From Ilyobacter_A sp963668015 (GTDB lineage: Bacteria > Fusobacteriota > Fusobacteriia > Fusobacteriales > Fusobacteriaceae): a DNA stretch of 63,973 nucleotides. The position numbers and the translations under genes were made by a program. Below, one piece after another: positions 51,775 through 61,252 of the stretch. Positions within the stretch are counted from its first letter, which is position 1, and every line of letters starts with the position of its first letter. The stretch covers positions 1-63,973 of the forward strand of contig CAXXCR010000011.1 of assembly GCA_963668015.2 (NCBI GenBank), given 5' to 3'. A model generated the notes under the pieces. It worked only from the letters and a program-made list of their open reading frames with translations. It did no database searches and was not told the origin of the DNA.

Positions 51775-52134
51775 ATGGATAAACATTCATTTACTAAGAT
51801 AGAAAAAGAATTTTGGCCTAAATATAGGGATGAAATTAACCATGCTAGAAATACTGTTGAAGTTTCAGGAATATTCTCCATAACAGTTGCTGAATTTTTA
51901 AAAGAAGCCCTAAATCAAAAAAATATAGTCGGTGACTACATAGAATTTTTGCCTGACAGCCCTTGCCACTATAAATTTTGTGAAGAATTATTGAGTAATA
52001 AAACTTTCAGAGAGACCTTTAATTCCTCTGATTTAGGAAATATAATAGATAGATTTGTCCATACTGCAAACAGTAGATATGTTCATCTAAGTAAGCTTCC
52101 TGAAAAAACAAACTCTAAAATTAAGAGGCATTAG
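51775..52134 (+). CDS. Protein of unknown function
   Basis: A 119-residue soluble, mostly helical protein starting 'MDKHSFTKIEKEFWPKYRDE' behind a very strong AAAGGAGGCGG site. It contains 'AEFLKEALNQKNI', 'DYIEFLPDSPCHYKFCEELL' and a basic end 'KTNSKIKRH'. I do not recognise the family. It has its own terminator. Confidence 0.6.
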   Translation: MDKHSFTKIEKEFWPKYRDEINHARNTVEVSGIFSITVAEFLKEALNQKNIVGDYIEFLPDSPCHYKFCEELLSNKTFRETFNSSDLGNIIDRFVHTANSRYVHLSKLPEKTNSKIKRH

Positions 52135-52139
52135 ATATT

Positions 52140-52170
52140 AGTCCCTGTATTCAGGGACTTTTTATTTTTT
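52140..52170 (+). terminator. Terminator
   Basis: AGTCCCTG pairs with CAGGGACT around TATT, followed by TTTTATTTTTT. Confidence 0.85.
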
Positions 52171-52254
52171 GTATTTTTTAAATTTATATCTTCACTTGTG
52201 ATTTTGTCAGACTTAAAGTAAAATTATAGTATAAAATTTTTTATGGGAGGGTCT

Positions 52255-53415
52255 ATGAAGTATTTAATAATAGGTAATGGTGTAGCCGGGACAGAAGCGG
52301 CTTTAAACATAAGAAAACTGGATGAGAGTGGAGAAATTAAAGTAATAGCACAGTCAGAAAATCATTTTTACTACAGACCTAGACTTATAGAATACCTTTC
52401 AGGTGACATTGATTTTAAAATTCTTTTAAAATATGGTGAAGAATTTTATCAGGATAAAGGGATTGATGTAAGACTGGGGTTAAAAATCACAGATATAGAC
52501 AGTGAGAATAAACTCGTTCGTTGTGAATACGGTGAAGAATTTACTTACGACAAACTTTTGATAGCAACAGGAGCCAGATCATTTATTCCCACGATAAAGG
52601 GGATAGTAAAGGCCGGTATATTTAAATTTAGAGGAGTAAGCGACTGTGACGAGATACTTTCTTATTCAGAGGCACACAAAGAGGTAGTAATAATAGGAGC
52701 TGGATTGCTTGGTATAGAGGCTGCAAACGCATTGATGAAACAGGGGAAGGACGTAACTATAGTAGAGTATTGTGACAGGCTTTTGCCAAATCAAATGGAT
52801 AAAGAGGGGGCGGACATACTCAAGGAAAAACTGGAAGAAAAGGGGATTAAATTTATACTGGGGGACTGTGTGGATGAGATACACGGGAGGGCCTTTGTAG
52901 ACGGGATAACCCTTCGTTCAGGAAAAACCTTGCCATGCAAAGTCGTAGTTTTATCCACAGGAATAAGACCGCGTTTGGAACTGCCAGAAAAAATGGGGCT
53001 AAAGGTCAACAGGGGGATAATTGTAGACGACAGAATGCAGACCAGCTTAGAAGATGTGTATGCAGCTGGAGACGTTGCAGAGCACAGCGGGATCTGTTAT
53101 GGCCTATGGATACCTTCAATGGAACAGGGGAAGATAGCGGGGGCGAATATGGCAGGTACGGAAACGTGTTATAAAGGGAGCTCGGTTGAAACAAGATTAA
53201 AGGTGACCGGCATATCGGTTTTTTCCGCAGGTATAATCGATGCTGAGGATTTAAAAGAATATTCTTACAAGGATGAGTCGGTGTACAGGAAATTTTTTGT
53301 AAAAGAAGACAGAGTAGTTGGAGGTTTTGTTATAGGGGATGCAAGGTCAAGCTTGAAAATAAGCAGGGCGATAAATAACGGTGAGAGTATAGAAAGCCTA
53401 AAAGAGCTGTTGTAG
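52255..53415 (+). CDS. NAD(P)/FAD-dependent oxidoreductase (NADH:rubredoxin reductase-like)
   Basis: A 386-residue pyridine-nucleotide disulfide-type flavoprotein without redox Cys pair, like NADH:rubredoxin and nitrite reductase N-terminal modules. FAD site 'YLIIGNGVAGTEAALNIRKLD', 'FYYRPRLIEYL', 'KLLIATGARSFIP'; NAD site 'VVIIGAGLLGIEAANALMKQGKDVTIVEY'; second FAD site 'DVYAAGDVAEH'. ATG 52255 follows GGGAGGG. A function in passing electrons from NADH to rubredoxin or rubrerythrin is likely but unproven. Confidence 0.88.
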   Translation: MKYLIIGNGVAGTEAALNIRKLDESGEIKVIAQSENHFYYRPRLIEYLSGDIDFKILLKYGEEFYQDKGIDVRLGLKITDIDSENKLVRCEYGEEFTYDKLLIATGARSFIPTIKGIVKAGIFKFRGVSDCDEILSYSEAHKEVVIIGAGLLGIEAANALMKQGKDVTIVEYCDRLLPNQMDKEGADILKEKLEEKGIKFILGDCVDEIHGRAFVDGITLRSGKTLPCKVVVLSTGIRPRLELPEKMGLKVNRGIIVDDRMQTSLEDVYAAGDVAEHSGICYGLWIPSMEQGKIAGANMAGTETCYKGSSVETRLKVTGISVFSAGIIDAEDLKEYSYKDESVYRKFFVKEDRVVGGFVIGDARSSLKISRAINNGESIESLKELL

Positions 53416-53419
53416 TAAG

Positions 53420-53447
53420 AAACCTCTGGATTAATCTGGAGGTTTTT
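53420..53447 (+). terminator. Terminator
   Basis: AAACCTC pairs with GAGGTTT across TGGATTAATCTG, with a T tail, just beyond the oxidoreductase. Confidence 0.7.
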
Positions 53448-53586
53448 ATTTGAAAGATACTTTATTTATAGAAAGTTTTATTGAATTTTAACTTACAGCT
53501 ATTTAAAATAATCATTGCTTTTTTCCATAAAATGGGTAAAATATAAGTAGCTTTACTTAAGCTTTACGATACAGGGAGGATTTATA

Positions 53587-54777
53587 TTGAAAATAACTAG
53601 GCCCGTTTGGATTGAAATAAATTTAGACAATCTGTCACACAATATAAAAGAGATAAAAAAACTATTAAAAAAAGATACAATTCTAACTGCTGTTATAAAA
53701 GCTGATGCATATGGGCATGGAGCTCTTGGAGTTGCAGAGTCACTTATACAAAGCGGCGTCGAGAGGTTTGCCGTTGCCACATTGTCAGAAGCCTTGGAGA
53801 TTAGGGAACGTTTTAAGGATATTCCGATATTGATACTTGGATACACACCAAAAGAACTTTTGGGTCATTTGGTAAAAGCCGAAATAAGCCCAACACTGTA
53901 CTCGGTATCGCAGGCAGAAGAATTGAATGAAGTAGCGTCTGTTATGGATAAAATGGTAAATGTTCATGTAAAAGTTGACACTGGAATGCATCGTGTGGGG
54001 ATGGCTGCATGCGAAGAAAGTGCAGAAGAAATAGCAAAGATATCAAGTATGTCAAATATAAGTTTAGAAGGCCTGTATACGCATTTCGCCACATCTGATG
54101 AAGCGGATAAGTCATATACTCTAAAGCAGGTGAATAAGTTTAACAAAATAGTCCAAGATCTGGAAGAAAAAGGTATAGATATACCTATAAAACATGTGTC
54201 AAACAGCGCGGCAATAATAGATCTGCCTAATTTAAACTACAATATGGTGCGTGCAGGAATAATATTGTACGGATTATACCCTTCTGATTTCGTAGATAAA
54301 AATAGGATAGATCTGAAAGAGGTGCTTTCTCTGCACAGCAGGATATATCACATTAAGCATCTGGACGAAGGTATGGGGGTCAGCTACGGACTAACCTATA
54401 CTACCAAAGAAAAAACCAAGATAGCGACAATGCCCATAGGTTATGCAGATGGATATTCCAGGCTTTTGAGTAATAAGGCTGAGGTTATAGTGAAGGGTAA
54501 AAACAAGCTAGTACCTGTCATAGGGACTATTTGTATGGATAAGTGTATGCTGGATGTAAGCGGGATAGATGTTGAAGAATGCGACGAAGTGGTAATAATT
54601 GGTGGTGACGGCGATAAATCAATAACAGCTACCGATATTGCAGATATACTAGGGACAATAAATTATGAAATAATATGCATGATGAAAAAAAGAATACCCA
54701 GGGTCTATATAAAAAACGGAGAGATAATTTCCATTAGAGACGAGGTATACCCTGCATTAAGTTTTCCCCCTGAATAA
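53587..54777 (+). CDS. alr: Alanine racemase
   Basis: A 396-residue PLP-dependent racemase making D-alanine for peptidoglycan. The PLP Lys38 is in 'AVIKADAYGHGA', and the second catalytic Tyr in 'GVSYGLTYTT'. Also present: 'HVKVDTGMHRVGM', 'LYTHFATSDEAD', 'HVSNSAAIIDLP', 'NMVRAGIILYGLYPS', 'MPIGYADGYSRLLSNKA' and 'GTICMDKCMLDVS'. It starts with TTG behind GGGAGGAT. Length is normal. Confidence 0.96.
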   Translation: MKITRPVWIEINLDNLSHNIKEIKKLLKKDTILTAVIKADAYGHGALGVAESLIQSGVERFAVATLSEALEIRERFKDIPILILGYTPKELLGHLVKAEISPTLYSVSQAEELNEVASVMDKMVNVHVKVDTGMHRVGMAACEESAEEIAKISSMSNISLEGLYTHFATSDEADKSYTLKQVNKFNKIVQDLEEKGIDIPIKHVSNSAAIIDLPNLNYNMVRAGIILYGLYPSDFVDKNRIDLKEVLSLHSRIYHIKHLDEGMGVSYGLTYTTKEKTKIATMPIGYADGYSRLLSNKAEVIVKGKNKLVPVIGTICMDKCMLDVSGIDVEECDEVVIIGGDGDKSITATDIADILGTINYEIICMMKKRIPRVYIKNGEIISIRDEVYPALSFPPE

Positions 54778-54787
54778 GGGGGGATTT
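54766..54787 (+). terminator. Weak terminator of alr
   Basis: CCCCC pairs with GGGGG around TGAATAA (the stop codon is in the loop); the T tail is short. Confidence 0.5.
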
Positions 54788-54958
54788 TGATTTAAGGTAT
54801 TGTTTAACAGCACCATAAAAAATGAAATTTATTATCAATAAATAATCTTTATTTTAAGTTTTTCTTTAATAAAAAACGCGTTTGCTACCCATTTATGTAG
54901 TAAATTATTAATAGAGGTATGTGTTTATTGTGTGTTATGGATATAGAGGTGAGTCTAT

Positions 54959-55471
54959 ATGGAAATGATGGAAGGAATCAAAATGAGAAGAAGCATAAAA
55001 AAATTTATGCCAAAAGAAGTAGAAATGGAAAAAATAGAACACCTACTACACGCTGCTATGCAAGCTCCTTCATCAATAAATGAACAACCTTGGGAATTCT
55101 TGGTAATAAGAGATAAAGAGGTGCTTGAAAAATTATCTCATTTAGATGCTCATGCTGAAATGATTGCAGCTGCAAATTGCGCGATAATAGTAATGGGTAA
55201 CATGAACGATGTCAAAGACAAAAAAATGTGGGAACTAGATTGTGCTGCAGCAACTGAAAATATACTTCTTGAAACTGTAGAAGAAGGTTTAGGAGCTACT
55301 TGGGTAGGTTTATACAAAGATAAACAAAGAATGAAATTTGTACATAAATTATTTGGTCTTCCTAAAGAAATAGTTCCGTTTGCTGTATTACCTATTGGTT
55401 ATCCCGCAGAAACTGCATCTTATGTAGACAGATACAATGAAAACAAAGTTCACTTTGAAATGTGGCATTAG
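54959..55471 (+). CDS. Nitroreductase-family FMN oxidoreductase
   Basis: A 170-residue FMN protein of the nitroreductase family: 'MRRSIKKFMPKEVEMEKIEHLLHAAMQAPSSINEQPWEFLVI' contains the FMN-phosphate-binding R-R-S and the N-Q-P-W element; 'LLETVEEGLGATWVGLY' and 'FAVLPIGYPAE' complete the fold. It starts behind GAGGTGAG. Substrate unknown. Codon use looks slightly richer in common AT-ending codons than its neighbours, suggestive of high expression. Confidence 0.9.
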   Translation: MEMMEGIKMRRSIKKFMPKEVEMEKIEHLLHAAMQAPSSINEQPWEFLVIRDKEVLEKLSHLDAHAEMIAAANCAIIVMGNMNDVKDKKMWELDCAAATENILLETVEEGLGATWVGLYKDKQRMKFVHKLFGLPKEIVPFAVLPIGYPAETASYVDRYNENKVHFEMWH

Positions 55472-55483
55472 GTATTAGAATGG

Positions 55484-55518
55484 AAGATCTCCCGAGATGT
55501 CTCGGGAGGTCTTTTTTT
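55484..55518 (+). terminator. Terminator of the nitroreductase gene
   Basis: AAGATCTCCCGAG pairs with CTCGGGAGGTCTT around ATGT, followed by seven T. Confidence 0.9.
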
Positions 55519-56144
55519 GAGTTTTAATTTTGATAGAATAGCTAAAAATCTATTTAAATCTACAAAAAAAACATGAAAACGAAGATAAATTATGATAAAA
55601 TATTAAAGTAGCCTGATAAATTTAAAATTATTTCAGACTCATTTGTAAATTGACGACAAAATGTAAAATACTTATCTTAGTTATTTTTAATTGAAATAGA
55701 CGTTTGATCATCAATGAAATCAAGGTAAAATAGTTTTTTTATATATTACATAAATAGTTAAACTGCTTTTATATTAAAAAAATGATTTTAATTATTAAAA
55801 CTTTTTTAATGATTACACGATAAAATTTAGAATTAAATGACACAATGATTTCATTAAACAAAGCATAAAATATTTTATTTTAGGGTTTATTTAGAGTTAA
55901 AAAAATTATTACAAATGACAATTAAATTTTTATTAAAAATGCTAATTTATGTAATTATTGTAAATAAATTTCCAATATAATGAAAATTTAATTTAAAAAT
56001 AGTTGTAAAATAACGCCATATCGTATATACTCTATTTTGTATATTTTAAAATACAGTACGGTGATACTAAATTTTTGATACAGCGGAATATATTAATAAC
56101 CAATTAAACATATAAAAATTTTTATTACTATAGAGGGGGTTAGA
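55519..56144. other. Long AT-rich spacer upstream of pyruvate carboxylase
   Basis: About 625 bases with no coding potential that I can support and no clear riboswitch. The promoter of pyc appears near its right end (56003-56031). Confidence 0.45.
56003..56031 (+). promoter_or_regulatory. Candidate promoter of pyc
   Basis: TTGTAA (56003-56008), a 17-base spacer and TATACT (56026-56031), about 110 bases before the gene. Confidence 0.6.
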
Positions 56145-59100
56145 ATGAGTAGAAGATTTAAAAGAATTTTGATTGCAAACCGTGGGGAAATTGCAATAAG
56201 AGTTATCAGAGCCTGTAAGGAACTAGGAATAAGAACAGTTGCAATATATTCCGAAGAAGATAAAACAGCTCTATTCAGAAGTAAAGCAGACGAAGCTTAT
56301 CAAATAGGAAAAGGTAAGGGACCGATTGAGGCATATCTTGCTATTGATGAAATAATAAAGCTTGCACTAAAAAAAGGGGTAGATGCAATACACCCTGGGT
56401 ATGGATTTCTTTCTGAAAACCCTGAATTTGCTAGAAAATGTACAGAAGCAGGTATAGAGTTTATAGGGCCTACAGCTGAAATGATGGAAAGCTTGGGGGA
56501 TAAAATCCAGTCTAAAATAGTTTCTGCAAGAGCTGGAGTTCCTACGATTCCTGGTGTAGACAAACCTGTTCAGTCTGAACAGGAAGCATTTGAATTTGCC
56601 AGAAGCTGTGGATACCCTGTAATGCTAAAAGCTGCTGCTGGTGGTGGCGGACGTGGAATGCGTATAGTAAGGGAAGAATCAGAACTTATATCTTCTTATA
56701 TAAGTGCTAAAAATGAGGCTAAAAAAGCTTTTGGTATAGACGATATGTTTATAGAAAAATATGTTGAGCAGCCCAAGCATATAGAGGTTCAAATTTTAGG
56801 AGATAAATACGGTAATATAGTTCATTTATATGAAAGAGATTGTTCGATACAAAGAAGACACCAAAAAGTTATAGAGATAACTCCTGCACTGACATTAACA
56901 GAAGAGAAAAGACAAGAGATATGTAACGATGCATTAAAAATCGCGAATGAAGTTGGATATAGAAATGCCGGAACACTGGAATTCTTAGTAGATAAACATG
57001 GAAATCACTACTTTATAGAGATGAACCCAAGAATCCAAGTTGAACATACTATTACAGAGATGGTTACAGGTATCGATCTAGTTCAAAGTCAAATACTTGT
57101 AGCTGAAGGTTATGCCTTGGATTCAGATGAAGTTGGGATAAAATCACAGGATGATATACAGCCAAGAGGTTACTCTATACAGTGTAGGGTGACAACAGAA
57201 GATCCTGTTAATAACTTTGCACCCGATACAGGTAAAATAGATGTGTACAGGACAGGGTCAGGGTTAGGTATTCGTCTTGATGGAGGGAATGGTTACGCAG
57301 GAGCGGTAATAAGTCCTTATTATGACAGTTTATTAGTAAAAGTGATAACACACGGGAAGACATTTAAAGATGCAATAAGAAAAGCTCTTCGTTCTATCAA
57401 AGAGACTAAAATTACCGGTGTAAAAACAAATATGTCATTTATAGTAAACGTATTGAACCATCCTACATTTGAAAGCGGTGACTTTAATACAGGATTTATA
57501 CCAGATCACCCTGAACTTTTTGATATAAGTGTAAAAAACGACTATGAAGGAAATATCTTAAGATATATAGCTGAAAAAGTTGTAAACGAAACACATGGAG
57601 TTAAGACTGAGTTCGACGTACCACAGGTACCAAAAGCACCTATGCCTGAGAAACTTTACGGGACAAAACAGATCCTGGACGAAAAAGGTCCTGAGGGTGT
57701 AGTTGAATGGATTAAAAACCAAAAGAAACTGCTTCTTACAGATACAACTATGAGGGATGCACACCAGTCGCTAATGGCCACTCGTGTAAGAACAACTGAC
57801 ATGGTTAAAATAGCCAGAGATACATCTATACTTGGTAAAGATCTTTTCTCACTTGGTATGTGGGGAGGAGCTACGTTTGATGTTTCGTACAGGTTCTTAA
57901 AAGAATCTCCTTGGGACAGATTAAAACAGATAAGAGAGAAAGTACCTAATATACTTCTTCAAATGCTTATCAGAGGATCAAACGCAGTTGGATACAAGAA
58001 CTACCCTGACAACGTAATAGAAGAGTTCATAAAAGAAGCATCTGACAGCGGAATAGACCTTTTCAGAATATTTGACTCGCTAAACTGGATTAAGGGTATG
58101 GAAGTTCCAGTTAGAGAAGTTATAAAAAATGGTAAAATAGCTGAGGTATGCATGTGTTACACAGGTGATATACTGGATGAATCTAAGACAAAATATACAC
58201 TTGACTACTATATACAAAAAGCCAAAGATATAGAGGCTATGGGAGCGCATATACTTGGTATAAAAGATATGTCTGCCCTGTTAAAACCATATGCAGCAGA
58301 AAAACTTATAAAAGCACTAAAAGAGCATATATCGATACCTATACACCTGCATACGCATGATACGACAGGAAATGGTGTTGCCACTTTACTAATGGCTGCT
58401 GAAGCAGGCGTTGACATTGTAGATACAGCATTCGATGCTATGTCTGGACTTACAAGCCAACCATCGTTAAACTCTGTAGTTGCAGCATTGGAGAATACAG
58501 AAAGAGATACAGGAATAAATCTTGAAGACGTACAAAAAATATCTAACTACTGGAATGCTGTAAGACCTGTTTATGCTCAATTTGAATCAGGATTAAAATC
58601 CGGGTCAACTGAGATATACAAATTTGAAATACCAGGTGGACAATATTCAAATCTTAAACCTCAAATTGAAAGTTTTGGGCTTGGTCACAGATTTGACGAG
58701 ATAAAAGAGATGTTCAAAAAGGTTAACTTACTGGTAGGGGATATTGTAAAAGTAACTCCATCTTCAAAAATGGTAGGAGACCTTGCAATATTTATGGTAC
58801 AAAACAACCTAACACCTGAAAACATACTTGAGAAAGGAAAAGACCTTGCTTTCCCTGACTCTGTAGTAGCATACTTCAAAGGTATGATGGGGCAGCCAGA
58901 AGGTGGATTCCCTAAAGAACTTCAAGAAATTGTATTAAAAGGTGAAGAACCTATTACATGCAGACCAGGTGAACTTTTACCGTCTGAAAATTTTGATAAG
59001 ATCAAAGAGTATCTACAAACAAAGTACAGAATAGAAGGAAATATGCAGGATGCTCTAAGCTATGCACTATATCCTGATGTATTTGAAGATTACTTGAAAT

Positions 59101-59582
59101 ATAGAAAAGAGTACGGAGACTTTAGCAAACTTGGAAGTGATATATACTTCCACGGTTTAGCAGAGGGAGAAACTTGTGAGATCAAGCTGAAAGAGGGGAA
59201 AATATTAGTTATAACTCTTCTTCAAATCTCAAAACTAGACACAGACGGTTACAGAACTGTAACTTTCGAATTCAACGGAAACAGAAGAGAGATAAGAGTG
59301 GAAGATACAACTCAATCTATCGTTTCTACTGCCAAAGCCAAAGTTAAAATGGTGGATCCTGACGACGAGCTTCAAATAGGATCTAGTATCCCTGGTACAA
59401 TAGTAAAAGTACTTGTAAATGAAGGGGATAAGGTAGAGGAAAATCAAAAGTTAGCTGTTATAGAGGCTATGAAAATGGAAACTAATATCACAGCTAAAGC
59501 AAGTGGTGTAGTTGAGAAAATATATGTAGAAGAGGGACAGGGAGTAGAATCTGGAGAACTACTTATACAGCTGTCTAAGTAG
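56145..59582 (+). CDS. pyc: Pyruvate carboxylase (single-chain)
   Basis: A 1145-residue biotin enzyme carboxylating pyruvate to oxaloacetate. Domains in order: biotin carboxylase (1-450; 'KRILIANRGEIAIRVIRACKELG', 'AAAGGGGRGMR', 'FIEMNPRIQVEHTITEMVTG'), carboxyltransferase (530-800; 'LLLTDTTMRDAHQSLMATRVR', 'WGGATFDVSYRFLKESPW', 'HLHTHDTTGNGVATLLMAAEAGVDIVDTA'), the C-terminal part of the carboxyltransferase, and a biotin carrier with biotinyl-Lys in 'IEAMKMETNITA'. GAGGGGG precedes the ATG. It feeds oxaloacetate into the reductive branch to succinate and propionate. BirA at 49265 would biotinylate it. Confidence 0.98.
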   Translation: MSRRFKRILIANRGEIAIRVIRACKELGIRTVAIYSEEDKTALFRSKADEAYQIGKGKGPIEAYLAIDEIIKLALKKGVDAIHPGYGFLSENPEFARKCTEAGIEFIGPTAEMMESLGDKIQSKIVSARAGVPTIPGVDKPVQSEQEAFEFARSCGYPVMLKAAAGGGGRGMRIVREESELISSYISAKNEAKKAFGIDDMFIEKYVEQPKHIEVQILGDKYGNIVHLYERDCSIQRRHQKVIEITPALTLTEEKRQEICNDALKIANEVGYRNAGTLEFLVDKHGNHYFIEMNPRIQVEHTITEMVTGIDLVQSQILVAEGYALDSDEVGIKSQDDIQPRGYSIQCRVTTEDPVNNFAPDTGKIDVYRTGSGLGIRLDGGNGYAGAVISPYYDSLLVKVITHGKTFKDAIRKALRSIKETKITGVKTNMSFIVNVLNHPTFESGDFNTGFIPDHPELFDISVKNDYEGNILRYIAEKVVNETHGVKTEFDVPQVPKAPMPEKLYGTKQILDEKGPEGVVEWIKNQKKLLLTDTTMRDAHQSLMATRVRTTDMVKIARDTSILGKDLFSLGMWGGATFDVSYRFLKESPWDRLKQIREKVPNILLQMLIRGSNAVGYKNYPDNVIEEFIKEASDSGIDLFRIFDSLNWIKGMEVPVREVIKNGKIAEVCMCYTGDILDESKTKYTLDYYIQKAKDIEAMGAHILGIKDMSALLKPYAAEKLIKALKEHISIPIHLHTHDTTGNGVATLLMAAEAGVDIVDTAFDAMSGLTSQPSLNSVVAALENTERDTGINLEDVQKISNYWNAVRPVYAQFESGLKSGSTEIYKFEIPGGQYSNLKPQIESFGLGHRFDEIKEMFKKVNLLVGDIVKVTPSSKMVGDLAIFMVQNNLTPENILEKGKDLAFPDSVVAYFKGMMGQPEGGFPKELQEIVLKGEEPITCRPGELLPSENFDKIKEYLQTKYRIEGNMQDALSYALYPDVFEDYLKYRKEYGDFSKLGSDIYFHGLAEGETCEIKLKEGKILVITLLQISKLDTDGYRTVTFEFNGNRREIRVEDTTQSIVSTAKAKVKMVDPDDELQIGSSIPGTIVKVLVNEGDKVEENQKLAVIEAMKMETNITAKASGVVEKIYVEEGQGVESGELLIQLSK

Positions 59583-59612
59583 AAGATAAATATAAAACTC
59601 TATTGAGCGTTG

Positions 59613-59642
59613 AAAGCCCCTGCATAAGCAGGGGCTTTTTTT
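59613..59642 (+). terminator. Terminator of pyc
   Basis: AAAGCCCCTGC pairs with GCAGGGGCTTT around ATAA, followed by T. Confidence 0.93.
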
Positions 59643-59713
59643 ATATAAAATTAGATTTCTTTTCAGTAAAATAAGCTAAATTTCTATCTGTCTTAGAAAA
59701 TATTGAATTTATG

Positions 59714-60024
59714 AGCCATACTTTCTTTGCTTGTCCAAAGAAAGTATCAAAGAAATGACACCCTAAAAAATTACTAAAATCACTTCCGAACTAACTTTCT
59801 ATTGAAATATAGTCGACGAGTCTTCTTATTTCAATGAAAGTGGATTTCAGAAGCTGATTTCTTAACATAATTTTTTAAAAGGGTTTAAGTTCAAATGCTT
59901 TTCACGTTATTATTTCTAGGTTTTTTGGCCATTGAAATAATCAGCGTAAAGAAAGATCGAAGAAAAATCTTTAGAAAAGTTTTAGTGTCTGAAGGCACGG
60001 TTTTTGTGCCAAGTTTTAAAAGTT
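59714..60024. repeat. Hairpin-rich non-coding region
   Basis: This spacer contains ACTTTCTTTG (59718-59727) matched by CAAAGAAAGT at 59735-59744 (loop CTTGTCC), GGCAC/GTGCC around GGTTTTT near 59994-60010, and several degenerate echoes such as AAAGAAATGA and AAAGAAAGATCG. There is no gene. It resembles a decayed intergenic repeat element. A further short stretch, 60080-60107, resembles the left flank of repeat copy 2 in reverse complement. Confidence 0.45.
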
Positions 60025-60324
60025 TTATTAGATTTTCGAGAGATTTTAGCTGATTTTTCACAGGCCTTGATTTTATCGCAATAATTTTAAGTAGTAATTT
60101 GAGTTAAAATAATGATTTTTACAGCATATTTGGACAGATAAATAAAAAATCATATCCTCATCAAGTAAAATTTTTGTGGAATCAATCATTACTTTATTTA
60201 GGATATGATTTTTATTTTTTTTGAATTTTGAAAGTTAATAATTTGAAATTTTGAGTCTAAAAAAGAAAATTAGATATTGATAAGATTAGGTTTTAGAAAA
60301 GAAAAATAAATTTGTCTGAAATTT

Positions 60325-60570
60325 TTAATGCACCGCAATATTTTGTTTAGATCTTAATCTTTCTGCACACAGGATAAAGTATTGAAAATGTTCTAGCAGT
60401 TGTGACTTTTCTATACCTATATCTTGAAAGAAGTTTTTGTTTAAGCTGTTTAAATAAGAGTTCAACTTGATATGCTCAGAATTTAACTTTAAACCAAATA
60501 TAGTAAAGAATTCCCCTGCATAAGGATAAAGAGCCAATAGATCATTAACATACATGTTTTTTAGTTTCAT
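60325..60570 (-). CDS. Small protein, possibly DUF1858/ScdA-N-like
   Basis: An 81-residue helical protein: 'MYVNDLLALYPYAGEFFTIFGL', then 'HIKLNSYLNSLNKNFFQDIG' and 'SQLLEHFQYFILCAERL'. The opening recalls the DUF1858 or ScdA N-terminal domain ('v.dLl..yPe..evF...Gl'), but the usual Cys of that motif is missing. CTAGGAGGGG precedes the ATG. Function unknown. Confidence 0.6.
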   Translation of the reverse strand: MKLKNMYVNDLLALYPYAGEFFTIFGLKLNSEHIKLNSYLNSLNKNFFQDIGIEKSQLLEHFQYFILCAERLRSKQNIAVH

Positions 60571-60892
60571 TTTAATCCCCTCCTAGTTTTATTATAAATT
60601 CAAAATGAAATTTTTAATAGAATTATTGTAATATTGATTTAAACGATTTGAAAAAAGCTTATTATGAAAAATTTAAAAAGATATTTATGTGAAAAAAATA
60701 TTTAATGTAATTAAAACATAAAATTAGAAGTTTAAGAAAATTAGATATAAATTGTTTAAGATTGAAAATAATAAAAAATGTTAAAAGATTTAAAATAGAA
60801 TAATGAATTTAAATTGGTTTTAGAAGTTTTTGAATGGAACTGCTTACAAATAGGATACCCTATAATAGAGGTTTTGTCAACTAAATTCAAAC

Positions 60893-60919
60893 AAAAAACC
60901 ACCTAGACGGTAGTTTTTT
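60893..60919 (-). terminator. Terminator of azlCD
   Basis: AAAAAACCACC pairs with GGTAGTTTTTT (one mismatch), downstream of azlD on the minus strand. Confidence 0.65.
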
Positions 60920-60947
60920 ATTCAAAGGTATTGTGTTATGTAGGCTC

Positions 60948-61252
60948 TTATAATGAGGAGTTTAACAAATATACTAGAAAAATTGTACCAGACACAATTA
61001 TGACCATATTTTGCTTAGTCAAGATAAGTGCTGCTGCAAATATCGTTGCAATTAATGATGTGACTGGTTCCCTGTGGAGTAAAGTATGTCAGGAAAAAGC
61101 ATTGCTCCAAGTGCAGCATATGGAATATATTCTAAAAATGATCTGAGAAATTTATTAGGTTTTTTTCCTGTATGCAGAGCTATTGGGAGAAATCTCAGTG
61201 CGTAGTTTATTAAAGCCGATCCAAGTATTATAATTAAAAATTTAGACTCCAT
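60948..61252 (-). pseudogene. azlD: AzlD-type branched-chain amino acid exporter subunit, one frameshift
   Basis: The small subunit of an AzlCD exporter, about 101 residues when corrected. The first 65 residues are in frame ('LIIILGSALINYALRFLPIALH', 'FLRSFLEYIPYAALGAMLFPDILYSTGN'). A base is missing near 61063-61067 (one extra C in GGGAACCAG restores 'TGNPVTSLIATIFAAALILTKQNMVIIVSGTIFLVYL'). The restored stop is at 60948-60950. It overlaps the end of azlC, behind AAAGGAGG; ATG 61252 is favoured over 61258. Confidence 0.8.

Noticed and set aside
60931..61146. Forward open frame of 71 codons overlapping azlD
   Set aside because: It is antisense to the restored azlD sequence, lacks a ribosome site, and its protein has no plausible pattern.
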